Source: Pseudomonas lundensis (GTDB lineage: Bacteria; Pseudomonadota; Gammaproteobacteria; Pseudomonadales; Pseudomonadaceae). From it: a DNA stretch of 64,000 nt. Below the pieces are notes generated by a model, which saw nothing but the letters and a program-made list of their open reading frames with translations, had not been told where the DNA came from and did not search any database. Positions 18,401 to 28,444 of the stretch are shown here, in pieces. Within the stretch, counting starts at the first letter, position 1. Each line of letters opens with the position of its first letter. The stretch is from NCBI RefSeq assembly GCF_002269125.1, contig NZ_NQKI01000004.1:1-64000 (forward strand), given 5' to 3'. The position numbers and the translations under genes were made by a program.

Positions 18401-19603
18401 CTACTGGTCCGGGCTGTCGATGATCAGCTGTTGCAGCGCAGTGGTGCTGCTGGACAGCGGTTTGCTGCGCCCGGCCCATTCGCCTGCTGTCGGTTGGCCA
18501 GCACGAGAGACGCGCGCAACCAGTTGGACTTCAGGAAAGTTCGACAGTTTCAATTGCGGCATCATCGCGTCGCTGTCACCCAGCGCCACGGTGATCGGCA
18601 AATCAGCAACCGTCACCCGCTTGACCGCCAATGGCGCGGGCGGTCCGGTCACGGCACGGGCGAAAATGAACACGCTGTCGGTGGGCAGCACACGGGCTTT
18701 CACCGCGTCGGCCAAGTCCACGCTGACGTTGATCGACACTTCGGCCTTGGCAACAGGTGCCGCTTCAACCTTCTCGCCACTGGCCTGCAACTGCTCGCGG
18801 GCTTTCTGAATGCCGCCTTCCAGGGCGGCGCGGGATGCATCGCCTTCAGGCAGTTCGTTCATCAGCCGCTGCCAGTAGCCAATGGCCTCCTGATAGCGCC
18901 TGGCTTCAAACGCCGCGATGCCCAGCAGCCCAAGGCTGGTGACTTCCTTGGGGTCCGCCTTCAGCGCTTCATCGGTCAATGCCTGGGTCTTGTCGCTCCA
19001 CTGCTTGTTGTCGGCAAAGTACTGCGCCTGTGCCCACTGCCCCAGCAGTTCAGGCTGGCGACCGGCCACCGCTACGGTGCGCTCAAACACCTTGGCGGCA
19101 TCGGCCGGACGGTTTTGCGCCATGTAAGCACGACCGAGGAAGTACAGGCCTTCGGCCGATTCGGGCTGCGCGACCGCAGCACGCTCCAGGCGGGCCACCA
19201 TTTCGTCAAGGGACTGCGGCGGCTGGGCAAACTCACGGGTCAGCTCGACCTTGTCGCTCGCGCCATAATGCATGTACAGCGCCACGCCCAGCACCGGCAC
19301 CATGAAGGCAGCCAGCAGGGGCACCAATTTACCGAGGCTGGACACCCGCGCCGGAGCAGCACCTTCCGTGTCGGCCAACAGTTCACGCGCAGCTTCCGCC
19401 CGGCCTGCCTCCAATTGCGCGTCGGTCAACACGCCGTCATCGCGTTGCGCCTGCAACTCGGCCACACGCTCCTGATACAGCGCGACGTTGAGTGCAGTGC
19501 GGTCTTCTTCACGCTGGGCGCGGCGAGCGCGCAAGACGGGGATCAAGATAAAGCTGAGGGCGATCAGTAGCAGCAAACCGGCTGCAAGCCAGAAATCAAT
19601 CAT
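18401..19603 (-). CDS. ccmI: Cytochrome c biogenesis protein CcmI (CycH)
   Basis: 400 residues. The N-terminus has two membrane segments ([24 protein letters not shown] and [19 protein letters not shown]) separated by a cytoplasmic leucine-zipper-like helix ([18 protein letters not shown]). The periplasmic part carries TPR repeats ([26 protein letters not shown] and following) that present apocytochrome c to the CcmFH haem lyase. It is the last gene of the ccm operon and overlaps ccmH by eight bases, so translation is coupled. Confidence 0.95.
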   Translation of the reverse strand: MIDFWLAAGLLLLIALSFILIPVLRARRAQREEDRTALNVALYQERVAELQAQRDDGVLTDAQLEAGRAEAARELLADTEGAAPARVSSLGKLVPLLAAFMVPVLGVALYMHYGASDKVELTREFAQPPQSLDEMVARLERAAVAQPESAEGLYFLGRAYMAQNRPADAAKVFERTVAVAGRQPELLGQWAQAQYFADNKQWSDKTQALTDEALKADPKEVTSLGLLGIAAFEARRYQEAIGYWQRLMNELPEGDASRAALEGGIQKAREQLQASGEKVEAAPVAKAEVSINVSVDLADAVKARVLPTDSVFIFARAVTGPPAPLAVKRVTVADLPITVALGDSDAMMPQLKLSNFPEVQLVARVSRAGQPTAGEWAGRSKPLSSSTTALQQLIIDSPDQ

Positions 19604-20069
19604 CTTTGGTTTTATCCAGCAAAGTGTCGAGGCGCTGACGCTCCTCGGCAGAAAGGGTGTCCGTGCGGGTGGCGCGGCGGGTGCGACGGCGCCCTACGAT
19701 CACGCCGATGACCACAAACCCGCCCAGCAGCAAGACCAGCGGCCCGAACCACAGGATCGCGGTCTTGCCGGTCAGCGCCGGTTTGTAACGCACGAAATCG
19801 CCGTAGCGGTCGACCATGAAGTCGATGATTTGCTGGTTGTCCTTGCCCTCGCCCAGCATGCGGAAAATCTCGCGCCGCAAGTCGGTGGCAATGGGTGCGT
19901 TCGAATCGGCAATGTCCTGATTCTGGCACTTGGGGCAACGCAGCTCTTTGGTCAACTCGCGAAAACGGTCGCGCTCGGCGTCGTTCTTGAACTCATAGGT
20001 GTCGATGGCCGCCTGGGCCACCCCTGTCAGGGTCAGGCCAAAGACCAGGGCCGCAAACCAGCGCTTCAT
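19596..20069 (-). CDS. ccmH: Cytochrome c maturation thiol-reductase CcmH
   Basis: 157 residues with a signal peptide ([20 protein letters not shown]) and a periplasmic domain bearing [16 protein letters not shown], whose CxxC reduces the haem-binding cysteines of apocytochrome c. A single C-terminal membrane anchor ([21 protein letters not shown]) and a basic cytoplasmic tail follow. This is the short form of CcmH, with the TPR part encoded separately as ccmI. It overlaps dsbE/ccmG by four bases (ATGA-type junction). Confidence 0.96.
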   Translation of the reverse strand: MKRWFAALVFGLTLTGVAQAAIDTYEFKNDAERDRFRELTKELRCPKCQNQDIADSNAPIATDLRREIFRMLGEGKDNQQIIDFMVDRYGDFVRYKPALTGKTAILWFGPLVLLLGGFVVIGVIVGRRRTRRATRTDTLSAEERQRLDTLLDKTKDD

Positions 20070-20602
20070 GGTTTAGCCTCGTCGACCAGCGCCTGGTATT
20101 TGCCCGCCAGTTGTTCACGCCACACGGTTTCGTCGATCACGCCGACGAACTTGTGACGAATGATGCCCTGGCTGTCGATCAGGAACGTTTCCGGGGCGCC
20201 GTACACGCCCAAATTCAGACCTAGCGAACCGGCTTCGTCATTGATGTCCAGTTGATACGGGTTGTGGAATTCCTTGAGCCACTTTTGCGCATCGGCGTTG
20301 ACGTCCTTGTAGTTAACCCCATGGATCACCACACCCTGGGCGGCCAGTTTGGTCAGCACCGGGTGCTCGACACGGCATGAAATGCACCACGTGGCCCAGA
20401 CGTTGACCAGTGCCGGCTTGCCTTTGAGGTCGGCTTCGGTGAGGGTTTTGTCACCCTCGACCGAGGGCAGACTGAACGCCGGAAACGGCTTGCCGATCAG
20501 GGTTGACGGCAACTCGGTCGGGTCCAAGTACAACCCTTTATAGAGGAAACCCGCCATGGCCAGAAAAATGGCCAGCGGAATCAGCATCAACCAGCGTCTC
20601 AT
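20066..20602 (-). CDS. dsbE: Periplasmic thioredoxin CcmG/DsbE
   Basis: 178 residues from ATG 20602 ([21 protein letters not shown]), which overlaps the ccmF stop by four bases; the longer upstream frame is inside ccmF. One N-terminal membrane anchor is followed by a thioredoxin fold with the active site WATWCISCRVEHP. Conserved acidic and cis-proline segments are also present (GVYGAPETFLIDSQG). It keeps CcmH and apocytochrome cysteines reduced in the periplasm. Confidence 0.96.
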   Translation of the reverse strand: MRRWLMLIPLAIFLAMAGFLYKGLYLDPTELPSTLIGKPFPAFSLPSVEGDKTLTEADLKGKPALVNVWATWCISCRVEHPVLTKLAAQGVVIHGVNYKDVNADAQKWLKEFHNPYQLDINDEAGSLGLNLGVYGAPETFLIDSQGIIRHKFVGVIDETVWREQLAGKYQALVDEAKP

Positions 20603-22590
20603 GCGGTGGCTCCTGTCATGCCCAGCGCTTCTCGCACGCGGCTTTTCACCTTGACCCGATAACGGCGATCCAACGCCGCCAGCAACCCGCCAAACCCGGT
20701 GAGCAAGCCACCCAGCCAGATCCAGCGCACAAACGGTTTGACATGAACCCGCACAGCCCACGCGCCATCACCCAAGGGTTCACCCAGCGCCACATACAGG
20801 TCGCGGGTGAAACCGGCATCGATACCGGCCTCAGTCATCATCGACGACTGCACGGTGTACAGGCGTTTTTCCGGGTGCAATACGCTGACTTCCTTGCCAT
20901 TGCGCACCACGCGCACGGTGCCTTTGTCCGAAGTGAAGTTCGGGCCCTGATAATGCTGGGCACCTTCAAAAATGAAGTGATAACCGCCCAGCTCCATGGA
21001 CTCGCCCGGCGCCAAACGCAGGTCGCGCTCGGCACTGTTCTGGCTCGACAACACCACGCCAATGGCACATACAGCAATGCCCAGGTGCGCAATCTGCATG
21101 CCCCAATAACTGCGGGTCAGGCTGCGCAGGCCTTTGAACAGCCCTTTGTGGCGGGTTTTGTCGCCAATGTCGCGCACCCCGGCCAACAGTACCCACGAGG
21201 CCAGCATAAAGGTGGTCATGACTGCCCAGTTGAAATCGCCATACGCCACACCGGCAATCGCTGACAACGCCGCACTGCCCAGCAGCACCGGGGTCAGCAT
21301 GCCCAGCAGCCACTTGACCGGCGTGTCTTTCCAGCGCACCAGCACGCCCACCGCCATCACCACCATCAACACCGCCATCAACGGGATAAACAGCGCATCG
21401 AAATACGGCGGGCCGACCGACATCTTGGCGCCAGTCAGGGCATCGAGCACCATCGGGTACAGCGTACCCAACAGAATCATCGACGCTGCCACCACCAGAA
21501 TCAGGTTGTTGCCCAGTAACAGCGTTTCACGGGACCACAGGTTGAAGCCGACCTGGCTCTTGACCACCGGCGCGCGCAATGCAAACAGCGTCAACGAGCC
21601 GCCCACCACAAACAGCAGGAAGATCAGGATGAATACCCCGCGCTCAGGGTCCGAGGCGAACGCGTGAACCGACGTCAGCACACCCGAACGCACCAGGAAC
21701 GTGCCCAGCAAGCTCAAGGAGAATGCAGCAATGGCCAGCAACACGGTCCAGCTTTTGAATACGCCGCGTTTTTCAGTCACGGCCAACGAGTGAATCAGTG
21801 CCGTGCCAACCAGCCAAGGCATGAACGAGGCGTTTTCCACCGGGTCCCAGAACCACCAGCCACCCCAGCCAAGCTCGTAATAAGCCCACCACGAGCCCAA
21901 GGTGATGCCGATGCCCAGGAACGCCCACGCCACAATGGTCCACGGCCGCGACCAGCGCGCCCAGGCTGCATCCAGTCGCCCGCCCAGCAAGGCAGCAATA
22001 GCAAATGCAAAGGCCACCGAAAAGCCCACGTAGCCCATGTACAACATCGGCGGGTGCACGATCAGGCCGATGTCTTGCAACAACGGGTTGAGGTCATTGC
22101 CGTTGGCCGGCATTTGCGGCAGCAGGCGGGTGAACGGGTTGGAGGTCAGGATCAGAAACAGCAGGAAACCGACGCTGATCATGCCCATGATCGACAGCAC
22201 CCGCGCCAGCATCACGTGCGGCAACTGGCGCGAGAAGATCGACACGGCGAAGGTCCAGCCACCGAGAATCATCGCCCACAACAGCAGCGAACCCTCGTGG
22301 GCGCCCCACACCGCGCTGAATTTGTAGTACCACGGCAGCGCGCTGTTGGAGTTGCTGGCCACGTACGCCACCGAGAAATCATCGGCCATGAACGACCAGG
22401 TCAGGCAGCCAAAGGCAAACAGCAAAAAGGCGAACTGGCCCCAGGCCGCTGGCTGCGCCAGACTCATCCACAACTTGTCACCACGCCACGCCCCGAGCAG
22501 CGGCACGATGGCCTGCACGATGGCAATGCACAGTGCCAGAATCATGGCCAACTGGCCCAATTCCGGAATAAACAGTCCGAACGTCATCAC
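20599..22590 (-). CDS. ccmF: Cytochrome c haem lyase subunit CcmF
   Basis: 663 residues and about 15 membrane segments. The haem-handling WWD domain is visible ([20 protein letters not shown]), with the conserved histidines around it ([26 protein letters not shown]). It transfers haem from holo-CcmE to apocytochrome c together with CcmH and CcmI. Start at ATG 22590; it overlaps the ccmE stop by four bases and the dsbE start by four. Confidence 0.97.
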   Translation of the reverse strand: MMTFGLFIPELGQLAMILALCIAIVQAIVPLLGAWRGDKLWMSLAQPAAWGQFAFLLFAFGCLTWSFMADDFSVAYVASNSNSALPWYYKFSAVWGAHEGSLLLWAMILGGWTFAVSIFSRQLPHVMLARVLSIMGMISVGFLLFLILTSNPFTRLLPQMPANGNDLNPLLQDIGLIVHPPMLYMGYVGFSVAFAFAIAALLGGRLDAAWARWSRPWTIVAWAFLGIGITLGSWWAYYELGWGGWWFWDPVENASFMPWLVGTALIHSLAVTEKRGVFKSWTVLLAIAAFSLSLLGTFLVRSGVLTSVHAFASDPERGVFILIFLLFVVGGSLTLFALRAPVVKSQVGFNLWSRETLLLGNNLILVVAASMILLGTLYPMVLDALTGAKMSVGPPYFDALFIPLMAVLMVVMAVGVLVRWKDTPVKWLLGMLTPVLLGSAALSAIAGVAYGDFNWAVMTTFMLASWVLLAGVRDIGDKTRHKGLFKGLRSLTRSYWGMQIAHLGIAVCAIGVVLSSQNSAERDLRLAPGESMELGGYHFIFEGAQHYQGPNFTSDKGTVRVVRNGKEVSVLHPEKRLYTVQSSMMTEAGIDAGFTRDLYVALGEPLGDGAWAVRVHVKPFVRWIWLGGLLTGFGGLLAALDRRYRVKVKSRVREALGMTGATA

Positions 22591-23045
22591 TTAACCTCGT
22601 TGGCCGGTGCAGGCGCGGATTGACCGCTTTCGTTCAACGCCTTGGTCACTTCAGGCGGCATGTATTTTTCATCGTGTTTGGCCAGCACTTCATCCGCCAC
22701 CACCACGCCCTGGGCGTTGAGCTTGCCCAGCGCCACGATGCCCTGCCCTTCACGGAACAGATCCGGCAGGATGCCGCGGTATTGAATGGTCACTGACTTG
22801 TTGAAATCGGTCACCACGAATTCGACGTCCAGCGAATCGCCGGAGCGTTTCAGCGAGCCGTCCTGCACCATGCCACCCGCACGGATGCGCGTGTCCAGCG
22901 GTGCTTCGCCATTGGCAATCTGGGTCGGGGTATAAAACAGGTTGATGTTCTGCTGCAAGGCGCTCAAGGCCAAGGCCACGGCAGCGCCGACACCGACCAG
23001 AATCGCCAGAATGATGATCAAACGTTTTTTACGCAGCGGATTCAC
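22587..23045 (-). CDS. ccmE: Periplasmic haem chaperone CcmE
   Basis: 152 residues from GTG 23045 ([20 protein letters not shown]) with GGGAGAA upstream; the longer open frame to 23225 would overrun ccmD. One membrane anchor is followed by an OB-fold. The covalent haem-binding histidine is in [14 protein letters not shown], as in CcmE proteins. The C-terminal tail is short and flexible. The start overlaps the ccmD stop (GTGA). Confidence 0.96.
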   Translation of the reverse strand: MNPLRKKRLIIILAILVGVGAAVALALSALQQNINLFYTPTQIANGEAPLDTRIRAGGMVQDGSLKRSGDSLDVEFVVTDFNKSVTIQYRGILPDLFREGQGIVALGKLNAQGVVVADEVLAKHDEKYMPPEVTKALNESGQSAPAPANEVK

Positions 23046-23218
23046 TTCGTGTTCTCCCGGCGCAGACGACGCGCCTCTTGTTGCAGATAACGCCGACGCG
23101 CCATGATCGGCAACGCCACGTTCAGCGCCAGTACCGCCAGGCAAATGCCATAAGAGGTCCAGACATACACACCGTGATGGCCCATGGCGATAAAGTCGCC
23201 AAAAGAAGCAAAACTCAT
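23042..23218 (-). CDS. ccmD: Haem exporter accessory protein CcmD
   Basis: A 58-residue gene between ccmC and ccmE, starting at ATG 23218 and stopping TGA at 23042-23044. It reads [20 protein letters not shown], then one transmembrane helix, then a charged tail ([20 protein letters not shown]). The F-M-G-H-H-G-x-Y-V-W pattern is diagnostic for CcmD, which helps release holo-CcmE from the CcmABC transporter. It overlaps ccmC by four bases and ccmE by four bases. Confidence 0.95.
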   Translation of the reverse strand: MSFASFGDFIAMGHHGVYVWTSYGICLAVLALNVALPIMARRRYLQQEARRLRRENTK

Positions 23219-23970
23219 CGCGCACCCTCCAGCGCTTTCAACACTTCAGCTTTGGCCCAATGGGTGCGGGCTTCGCGCTTGAGCACGTCCAGACGCATGC
23301 GCAGCAGCACCACGGCGCCAAAGAAACAATAAAACCCCACCACGGTCAGTAGCAGTGGCAGCCACATTTCCATGGGCATCGCCGGTTTTTCGGTGAGGGT
23401 GAACGTCGCCCCCTGGTGCAGGGTGTTCCACCACTCCACCGAGTATTTGATGATCGGGATATTGATCACGCCGACAATCGCCAGCACGGCGCAGGCCTTG
23501 GCTGCGCTGTCACGATTGGTGATGGCATTGCCCAGGGCAATCAGGCCGAAATACAGAAACAGCAGGATCAGCATTGAGGTCAGGCGCGCATCCCACACCC
23601 ACCAAGAGCCCCAGGTCGGCTTGCCCCAGACCGCGCCAGTCACCAGCGCCACCGCGGTCATCCAGGCGCCCACCGGGGCGGCGGCCTGCAACGCGACATC
23701 GGCGATTTTCATCTTCCATACCAGGCCCACCACGCCGCAGACCGCCAGCATCACGTAGCAGGACTGGGCCAGCATCGCGGCGGGCACATGGATGTAGATG
23801 ATGCGAAAGCTATTGCCTTGCTGGTAGTCCGGTGGCGCGAAGGCCAGCCCCCACACCACACCACTTACGATCAGCAGCACGGCGGCGATGCTCAACCACG
23901 GCAGCAGGCGTGCGCTGATGGCATAGAACCATTTGGGCGAGCCGAGTTTGTGAAACCAAGTCCAGTTCAT
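23215..23970 (-). CDS. ccmC: Haem exporter protein CcmC
   Basis: 251 residues with six membrane helices and the WWD haem-binding motif ([17 protein letters not shown]). Conserved histidines are in [11 protein letters not shown] and WNTLHQGAT. It loads haem onto CcmE. Two tandem possible starts exist (GTG 23973, ATG 23970); I chose the ATG. It is separated from ccmB by 85 bases holding a small hairpin, the only substantial gap in the operon. Confidence 0.96.
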   Translation of the reverse strand: MNWTWFHKLGSPKWFYAISARLLPWLSIAAVLLIVSGVVWGLAFAPPDYQQGNSFRIIYIHVPAAMLAQSCYVMLAVCGVVGLVWKMKIADVALQAAAPVGAWMTAVALVTGAVWGKPTWGSWWVWDARLTSMLILLFLYFGLIALGNAITNRDSAAKACAVLAIVGVINIPIIKYSVEWWNTLHQGATFTLTEKPAMPMEMWLPLLLTVVGFYCFFGAVVLLRMRLDVLKREARTHWAKAEVLKALEGAR

Positions 23971-24033
23971 CACGCTGTTTCCATCACGGTGCCGGTCACG
24001 GCAGGTTGAGTGCCATCCCAGCCAGGGTCTTTA

Positions 24034-24052
24034 CTGGCCAATGAATGGCCAG
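24034..24052. repeat. Hairpin in the ccmB-ccmC gap
   Basis: CTGGCCA-ATGAA-TGGCCAG, a perfect 7-bp stem with a five-base loop, directly after the ccmB stop. It may stabilise upstream mRNA or tune the ratio of ccmAB to downstream genes. Confidence 0.45.
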
Positions 24053-24058
24053 ACCTCA

Positions 24059-24727
24059 TTATTCGCCGACGCTGATTTTCAGGCCGGCCGCTATCGCAAA
24101 CGGTGTCAGGGTTACTGCCAGGGCCGTCAGGCTGCCCAGCCACAGCAGATAACCGGTCGCGGGCATCCCCTGGAGTGCCGCCTGCAAAGCGCCACTGCCC
24201 AGAATCAGCACCGGGATATAGAGGGGCAGGATCAACAACGCGAGCAACAGACCGCCCCGTTTGAGACCCACCGTCAGTGCAGCGCCGACGGCACCGAGCA
24301 AACTCAGGACCGGCGTGCCAAGCAACAACGACATCAGCAATACCGGCAGACACGCCACCGGCAACCCCAGCATCAAGGCCAGCACGGGTGAGAGAATCAC
24401 CAGCGCCAATCCGGAAAACGCCCAGTGTGCCAGTACTTTGGCCAACACCAGTAGAGCAAGGGGGTGCGACGAAAGGACCCACTGCTCCAGCGATCCGTCT
24501 TCGAAATCGCTGCGGAAAAGCCCGTCCAGCGAGAGCAGGACCGATAAAAGGGCAGCCACCCAGAGCAGCCCCGGAGACAAGGTTTGCAACAATTGAGTCT
24601 CGGGTCCGACCGCCAACGGGAACATGGCAATCACGATGGCGAAGAACACCAGCGGGTTGGCCAGTTCAGCCGGACGACGGAATAACAGGCGCGCCTCGCG
24701 CGCCACCAGCACAGCAAACACACTCAT
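24059..24727 (-). CDS. ccmB: Haem exporter permease CcmB
   Basis: 222 residues starting at ATG 24727 ([18 protein letters not shown]), which overlaps the ccmA stop by four bases. Six hydrophobic segments and the conserved start of the family ([27 protein letters not shown]) are present. It is the membrane partner of the CcmA ATPase; the complex uses ATP to release holo-CcmE from CcmCD. Confidence 0.95.
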   Translation of the reverse strand: MSVFAVLVAREARLLFRRPAELANPLVFFAIVIAMFPLAVGPETQLLQTLSPGLLWVAALLSVLLSLDGLFRSDFEDGSLEQWVLSSHPLALLVLAKVLAHWAFSGLALVILSPVLALMLGLPVACLPVLLMSLLLGTPVLSLLGAVGAALTVGLKRGGLLLALLILPLYIPVLILGSGALQAALQGMPATGYLLWLGSLTALAVTLTPFAIAAGLKISVGE

Positions 24728-25359
24728 ACGGCCCAACGCCCCAAATCTATGTCGCGATACCCGGCAGGCAGGCGGCTCAAGGTGTGGTGCGTGGTGAGCA
24801 CCACCATGCCGCCCTGCTCACAGTGACGGGCCAGATGCTCTTCAAGCTGGGCGACACCTTGTTTGTCGAGCGCGGTAAAGGGTTCGTCGAGGATCCACAG
24901 CGGCGGGCTGTCGAGGTGCAAGCGGGCCAGCGCGACACGCCGTTGCTGACCGGCCGATAAGGTGTGGCACGGCACGTCCTCGAAGCCTTTGAGGCCCACG
25001 GCGGCCAGCGCGGCCCAAATGGCATCGCGCGAGGCCGGGCGATGCAAGGCACACAGCCAGTTGAGGTTCTCTTCGGCCGTCAGCAGGTCTTTGATCCCGG
25101 CCGCATGCCCGATCCACAGCAGGTTGCTGGCCAGTTCAGTGCGCTGGCCGCTCAAAGGCTGGCCATTGAGGCGAATTTCACCCGCCGTCGGTTGCATCAA
25201 TCCGGCCAACAGGCGCAGCAGGCTGGTTTTGCCGCTGCCGTTGGGGCCGCTGATTTGCAACATGTCACCGCTGGCCAGACGCAATTCGAGGTCTTCGAAC
25301 AACATCCGCCAGTCACGCTCACAGGCGAGCGCTACGGCTTCTAGAAGAGGGCTGGTCAC
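24724..25359 (-). CDS. ccmA: Haem exporter ATPase CcmA
   Basis: 211 residues of an ABC ATPase: Walker [19 protein letters not shown], signature [15 protein letters not shown], Walker [13 protein letters not shown] and switch His in LTTHH. I prefer GTG 25359 ([17 protein letters not shown]) because GAAGG is ten bases upstream and family members start there; a TTG at 25383 would add eight residues. It is the first gene of ccmABCDEFGHI. Confidence 0.94.
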   Translation of the reverse strand: MTSPLLEAVALACERDWRMLFEDLELRLASGDMLQISGPNGSGKTSLLRLLAGLMQPTAGEIRLNGQPLSGQRTELASNLLWIGHAAGIKDLLTAEENLNWLCALHRPASRDAIWAALAAVGLKGFEDVPCHTLSAGQQRRVALARLHLDSPPLWILDEPFTALDKQGVAQLEEHLARHCEQGGMVVLTTHHTLSRLPAGYRDIDLGRWAV

Positions 25360-25497
25360 GTAATTGAGGCCTTCACGGTTCAAGTCGGCTCAGGCGCGGC
25401 CGTTAAAGTGATGCAGGATAAATGCATTTGCGGCCTGTTTCAGAGAGCTGGATCAAACAATTTTGAAGTTTTGCTGCCCTCTGAACGACGGGGCGGC

Positions 25498-25503
25498 ATT
25501 ATA
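25498..25503 (-). promoter_or_regulatory. Sigma-70 -10 element for the ccm operon
   Basis: A perfect TATAAT on the minus strand, about 140 bases upstream of the ccmA start. A weak TTTAGA at 25519-25524 could serve as -35 but with only 15 bases spacing. The intergenic region (25360-25550) is shared with the divergent FliK-like gene. Confidence 0.45.
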
Positions 25504-25550
25504 CATGCCATGTCCTACTCTAAAGAGGGCAATTTCGACAGGTTGTAACG

Positions 25551-27122
25551 ATGAAAGGCGACATGAATATTCCTCCGCTCCCAGCCGCCGTGGCAAACGG
25601 TACACGTGCAGGCGTGGTGGGCGGTGAACTGCTGAAATTGTTGCAGCCCCTCGATGGCTTGATTGGCCCCGGCCAAAGCGCCCAGGCCGAAGTGCTATCG
25701 CTCAAGCAGGACAACCTCGCGTTTCAACTGTTGCTCAAACTCACACTGGCGGGCGGGCGCCAAACCCATGTGCAAGCCAACAGCCCGTTTCCCTTGCCGC
25801 AAGGCACGCAGTTGGCTGTCACCCAACCGACCTCCGGCAGCCTGGCCATCAGCGTGCAGCAGGCACTGAGCAGCAGTGTCGCCACCCTCACCCGCCTCGA
25901 CACCGGGCAACTGCCGGTAGGCACCTTGCTGCAAGGCAAAGTGCTGACCACTCAACTCGTGCCGCAACCCACGGGGCAGCCCGCCCTTTACCGCTCACTG
26001 GTGACCCTGCTCAACACCGCGCTGAGCGGCACCACCCTGGCACTGGACAGCCCGCACCCCTTGCGCATCGGCAGCCTGCTGACGGCCCGGGTGCAAGGCG
26101 AGCAAAGTCTCACGTTCGTGCCCCTGAGCGGGCGACAGGATCAACTGGCGATTGCGCAACACCTGGTCACACAACAGCGCGCGCAGGGCTCGCTCGATGG
26201 GCTGCTGACGGCCTTGCAAAAACTGCCGCCCGGCGACACGTTACCCGCCGACGTGCGCGCGTCCATCGACAAACTGCTCGCCAGCTTGCCCACACCCGCG
26301 CAATTAAGCACTGGCAAAGGCCTGAGCGACGCCTTGCTCAACAGCGGAGGGTTTCTTGAGGCCAAGCTGCTGGGCGGCCAAGCGCAAAGCCTGGCCCCCG
26401 ACCTCAAAGCCACCTTGCTGCGCCTGATTGCCCAGATCGCACCGGGCATTCCGTCCAGCAGTGCGTTCAACCCCGGCATGGCCGCCAGCGCACAGGCCCA
26501 AGCCATGCCCACCTTTGTGCGCAACGCCCTGGGCATGCTCGGTCAGGTCAGTGCCAAGCCCCAACCGGGCGGCTTCCCGCTGCCTGGCCGTACCCTGCAA
26601 AGCGCAGAAGGTGAAGACAGCCTCGAAAGCCTGTTAAAACTGGCGGCGGCCGCCATTTCCCGCCTGCAAAGCCACCAACTCTCCAGTCTGGAACAAAGCG
26701 GTCGCACCCCGGACGGCGGCGTCCTCACCACCTGGCAGCTGGAAATCCCCATGCGCAACGCCCACGACATCGTGCCACTGCAAGTGAAATTCCAGCGCGA
26801 AGACCCGCCCGAACAAGCCCCGGAAGACAAGCGTGAAACCCGCGAAATCAAAGACGCGCTGTGGCGCGTGGAACTCGCCTTCGACCTCGCCCCGCTCGGG
26901 CCGCTGCACGTGCAGGCGCAACTGTTGCGCGGCAACCTGTCGGGGCAACTCTGGGCGCAACACGCCTTCACCGCAGACCTGATCGAAAGCCAACTCGGCC
27001 TCTTGCGCCAGCGCCTGAACGACGCTGGCCTGAGCGTGACCGACCTCGACTGCCATCAGGGCACACCGCCTCAGGGCAACCACAGGCCACTGGAACAACG
27101 CTGGGTGGACGAAACCGCATGA
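25551..27122 (+). CDS. FliK-like flagellar hook-length-control family protein (second copy)
   Basis: 523 residues. The start is ATG 25551 or the internal ATG 25563 (MNIPPLPAAV). The central part is rich in Gln/Leu/Ala/Pro and low in aromatic residues, like FliK linkers. The last ~130 residues (LWRVELAFDLAPLGPLHVQAQLLRGNLSGQLWAQ...) match the hook-length control C-terminal domain (Flg_hook). It is followed, with a four-base overlap, by a protein resembling the C-terminal domain of FlhB, the domain FliK contacts. A separate canonical fliK is at 50195-51538. The role of this pair is not established; it may modulate export switching. Confidence 0.8.
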   Translation: MKGDMNIPPLPAAVANGTRAGVVGGELLKLLQPLDGLIGPGQSAQAEVLSLKQDNLAFQLLLKLTLAGGRQTHVQANSPFPLPQGTQLAVTQPTSGSLAISVQQALSSSVATLTRLDTGQLPVGTLLQGKVLTTQLVPQPTGQPALYRSLVTLLNTALSGTTLALDSPHPLRIGSLLTARVQGEQSLTFVPLSGRQDQLAIAQHLVTQQRAQGSLDGLLTALQKLPPGDTLPADVRASIDKLLASLPTPAQLSTGKGLSDALLNSGGFLEAKLLGGQAQSLAPDLKATLLRLIAQIAPGIPSSSAFNPGMAASAQAQAMPTFVRNALGMLGQVSAKPQPGGFPLPGRTLQSAEGEDSLESLLKLAAAAISRLQSHQLSSLEQSGRTPDGGVLTTWQLEIPMRNAHDIVPLQVKFQREDPPEQAPEDKRETREIKDALWRVELAFDLAPLGPLHVQAQLLRGNLSGQLWAQHAFTADLIESQLGLLRQRLNDAGLSVTDLDCHQGTPPQGNHRPLEQRWVDETA

Positions 27123-27436
27123 GCACACCGAACCCGCCGCGTCAGGCGATTGCCCTCAAATATGACGGCAAACAGGCACCGACCCTCACCGCCAAGGGCG
27201 ACGACGAACTGGCCGAAGCCATTCTCAAACTCGCCCGCGAGTATGAAGTCCCGATTTACGAGAATGCCGAGCTGGTGAAACTGCTGGCGCGCATGGAGCT
27301 GGGGGACAGCATCCCGCAAGAGTTGTACCGCACACTGGCTGAAATCATCGCCTTTGCCTGGCAGCTTAAAGGGAAATTTCCGACTGGCTTTGATTCGAAC
27401 CCGCCCATGCAAGAGCGCGACATCACCCCCGAATGA
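27119..27436 (+). CDS. Stand-alone FlhB C-terminal-domain protein
   Basis: 105 residues starting at ATG 27119, overlapping the FliK-like stop (ATGA). The sequence AIALKYDGKQAPTLTAKGDDELAEAILKLAREYEVPIYENAELVKLLARMELGD matches the part of FlhB just after the NPTH autocleavage site. It has no membrane domain and no NPTH, as if only the cleaved FlhB-CC fragment were encoded. Such FlhB-like proteins (sometimes called FhlB) can partly replace FlhB-CC in other bacteria; the role here is inference. Confidence 0.85.
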   Translation: MSTPNPPRQAIALKYDGKQAPTLTAKGDDELAEAILKLAREYEVPIYENAELVKLLARMELGDSIPQELYRTLAEIIAFAWQLKGKFPTGFDSNPPMQERDITPE

Positions 27437-27444
27437 CCCACGCC

Positions 27445-27465
27445 TGCCCCGCAGAGCGCGGGGCA
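27445..27465. terminator. Hairpin between convergent genes
   Basis: TGCCCCGC-AGAGC-GCGGGGCA, an 8-bp GC-rich stem between the FlhB-like gene (plus) and the DUF2802 gene (minus). No T run; probably a shared transcription stop. Confidence 0.6.
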
Positions 27466-27488
27466 AACCTGTGCCAGATCCAGAACGC

Positions 27489-27878
27489 CTAGCCTTTGTG
27501 CATCTTGCTCATCAACTCAGCCTCTGCCTGGGTCAAGCCACAGGACTCGGTCAGTTCGTCGATGCTGGCACCCATGCCCACCAGACGCGCCGCCTGGGAA
27601 AACGACAGGCTGGTCGGGTCGCGCTGTTCCAGCTGGGTCAACTTCTCAGGCAACGGTGCCACCACGGCGCGCAGTTCATGCAATTCTTCGCCCATTTGCA
27701 CGCTGCCGTTCTGGTAAGTGTCCAGCCGCCGCCCCAGTTCCTTGATGCGCTGATCGCGCAGCGCATCCCCTGCGGCCTGTTGTGCCGCGATCAGGCGCTG
27801 GCCGCGAACGTAGGACACGAACATCCACACCGTCAGCAACCACAACAAGCCCAGGACGAGTACCGCTCCCTCAAGCAT
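27489..27878 (-). CDS. DUF2802 protein at the end of the chemotaxis operon
   Basis: 129 residues from ATG 27878 (MLEGAVLVLGLLWLLTVWMFV). One N-terminal membrane helix is followed by a coiled-coil-like region (LRDQRIKELGRRLDTYQNG...) and a small helical C-terminus (RLVGMGASIDELTESCGLTQAEAELMSKMH) resembling a DNA-binding-type helix-turn-helix fold of DUF2802. It follows cheW by three bases and closes the fliA-cheY...cheW gene string in Pseudomonas. The function is unknown. Confidence 0.85.
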   Translation of the reverse strand: MLEGAVLVLGLLWLLTVWMFVSYVRGQRLIAAQQAAGDALRDQRIKELGRRLDTYQNGSVQMGEELHELRAVVAPLPEKLTQLEQRDPTSLSFSQAARLVGMGASIDELTESCGLTQAEAELMSKMHKG

Positions 27879-27881
27879 CAA

Positions 27882-28364
27882 TCAGATGTTCTCCAGGTCC
27901 GACCATTCTTCTTCGCTCATCATTTTGTCCAGCTCAACCAAAATCAACAGTTCGTTGTTTTTGTTGCACACGCCCTGGATAAACTTGGCGGATTCTTCGT
28001 TGCCCACGTTCGGCGCTGTTTCAATCTCAGACTGGCGCAGGTAAACCACTTCCGCCACGCTGTCGACCAGAATCCCGACCACTTGCTTGTCGGCTTCAAT
28101 GATCACGATGCGCGTGTTGTCAGTAATCTCGGCGTTCAACAGTCCAAAACGCTGGCGGGTGTCAATCACCGTCACCACGTTGCCGCGCAGGTTGATGATG
28201 CCCAACACGTAGGAAGGCGCACCCGGCACGGGTGCGATTTCGGTGTAGCGCAACACTTCCTGGACCTGCATCACGTTGATGCCGTAGGTCTCGTTGTCCA
28301 GCTTGAAGGTAACCCATTGCAGGATCGGATCTTCGGACGACGCCTTTGCACTTGACTGATTCAT
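27882..28364 (-). CDS. cheW: Chemotaxis coupling protein CheW
   Basis: 160 residues of a single CheW SH3-like domain: LQWVTFKLDNETYGINVMQVQEVLRY, then VLGIINLRGNVVTVIDTRQRFG, and VGILVDSVAEVVYL. It links chemoreceptors to the CheA kinase at the cell pole. It starts at ATG 28364, 80 bases after the ParP-like gene; the gap contains the palindrome CCGCTTAAGCGG (28387-28398). Confidence 0.96.
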   Translation of the reverse strand: MNQSSAKASSEDPILQWVTFKLDNETYGINVMQVQEVLRYTEIAPVPGAPSYVLGIINLRGNVVTVIDTRQRFGLLNAEITDNTRIVIIEADKQVVGILVDSVAEVVYLRQSEIETAPNVGNEESAKFIQGVCNKNNELLILVELDKMMSEEEWSDLENI

Positions 28365-28444
28365 ACCCCAAACCCCTGACTAAATACCGCTTAAGCGGCG
28401 AGTGTGCTGTCTGACCGCGCCGAGACCCGGTCGTTAATGTTGTG

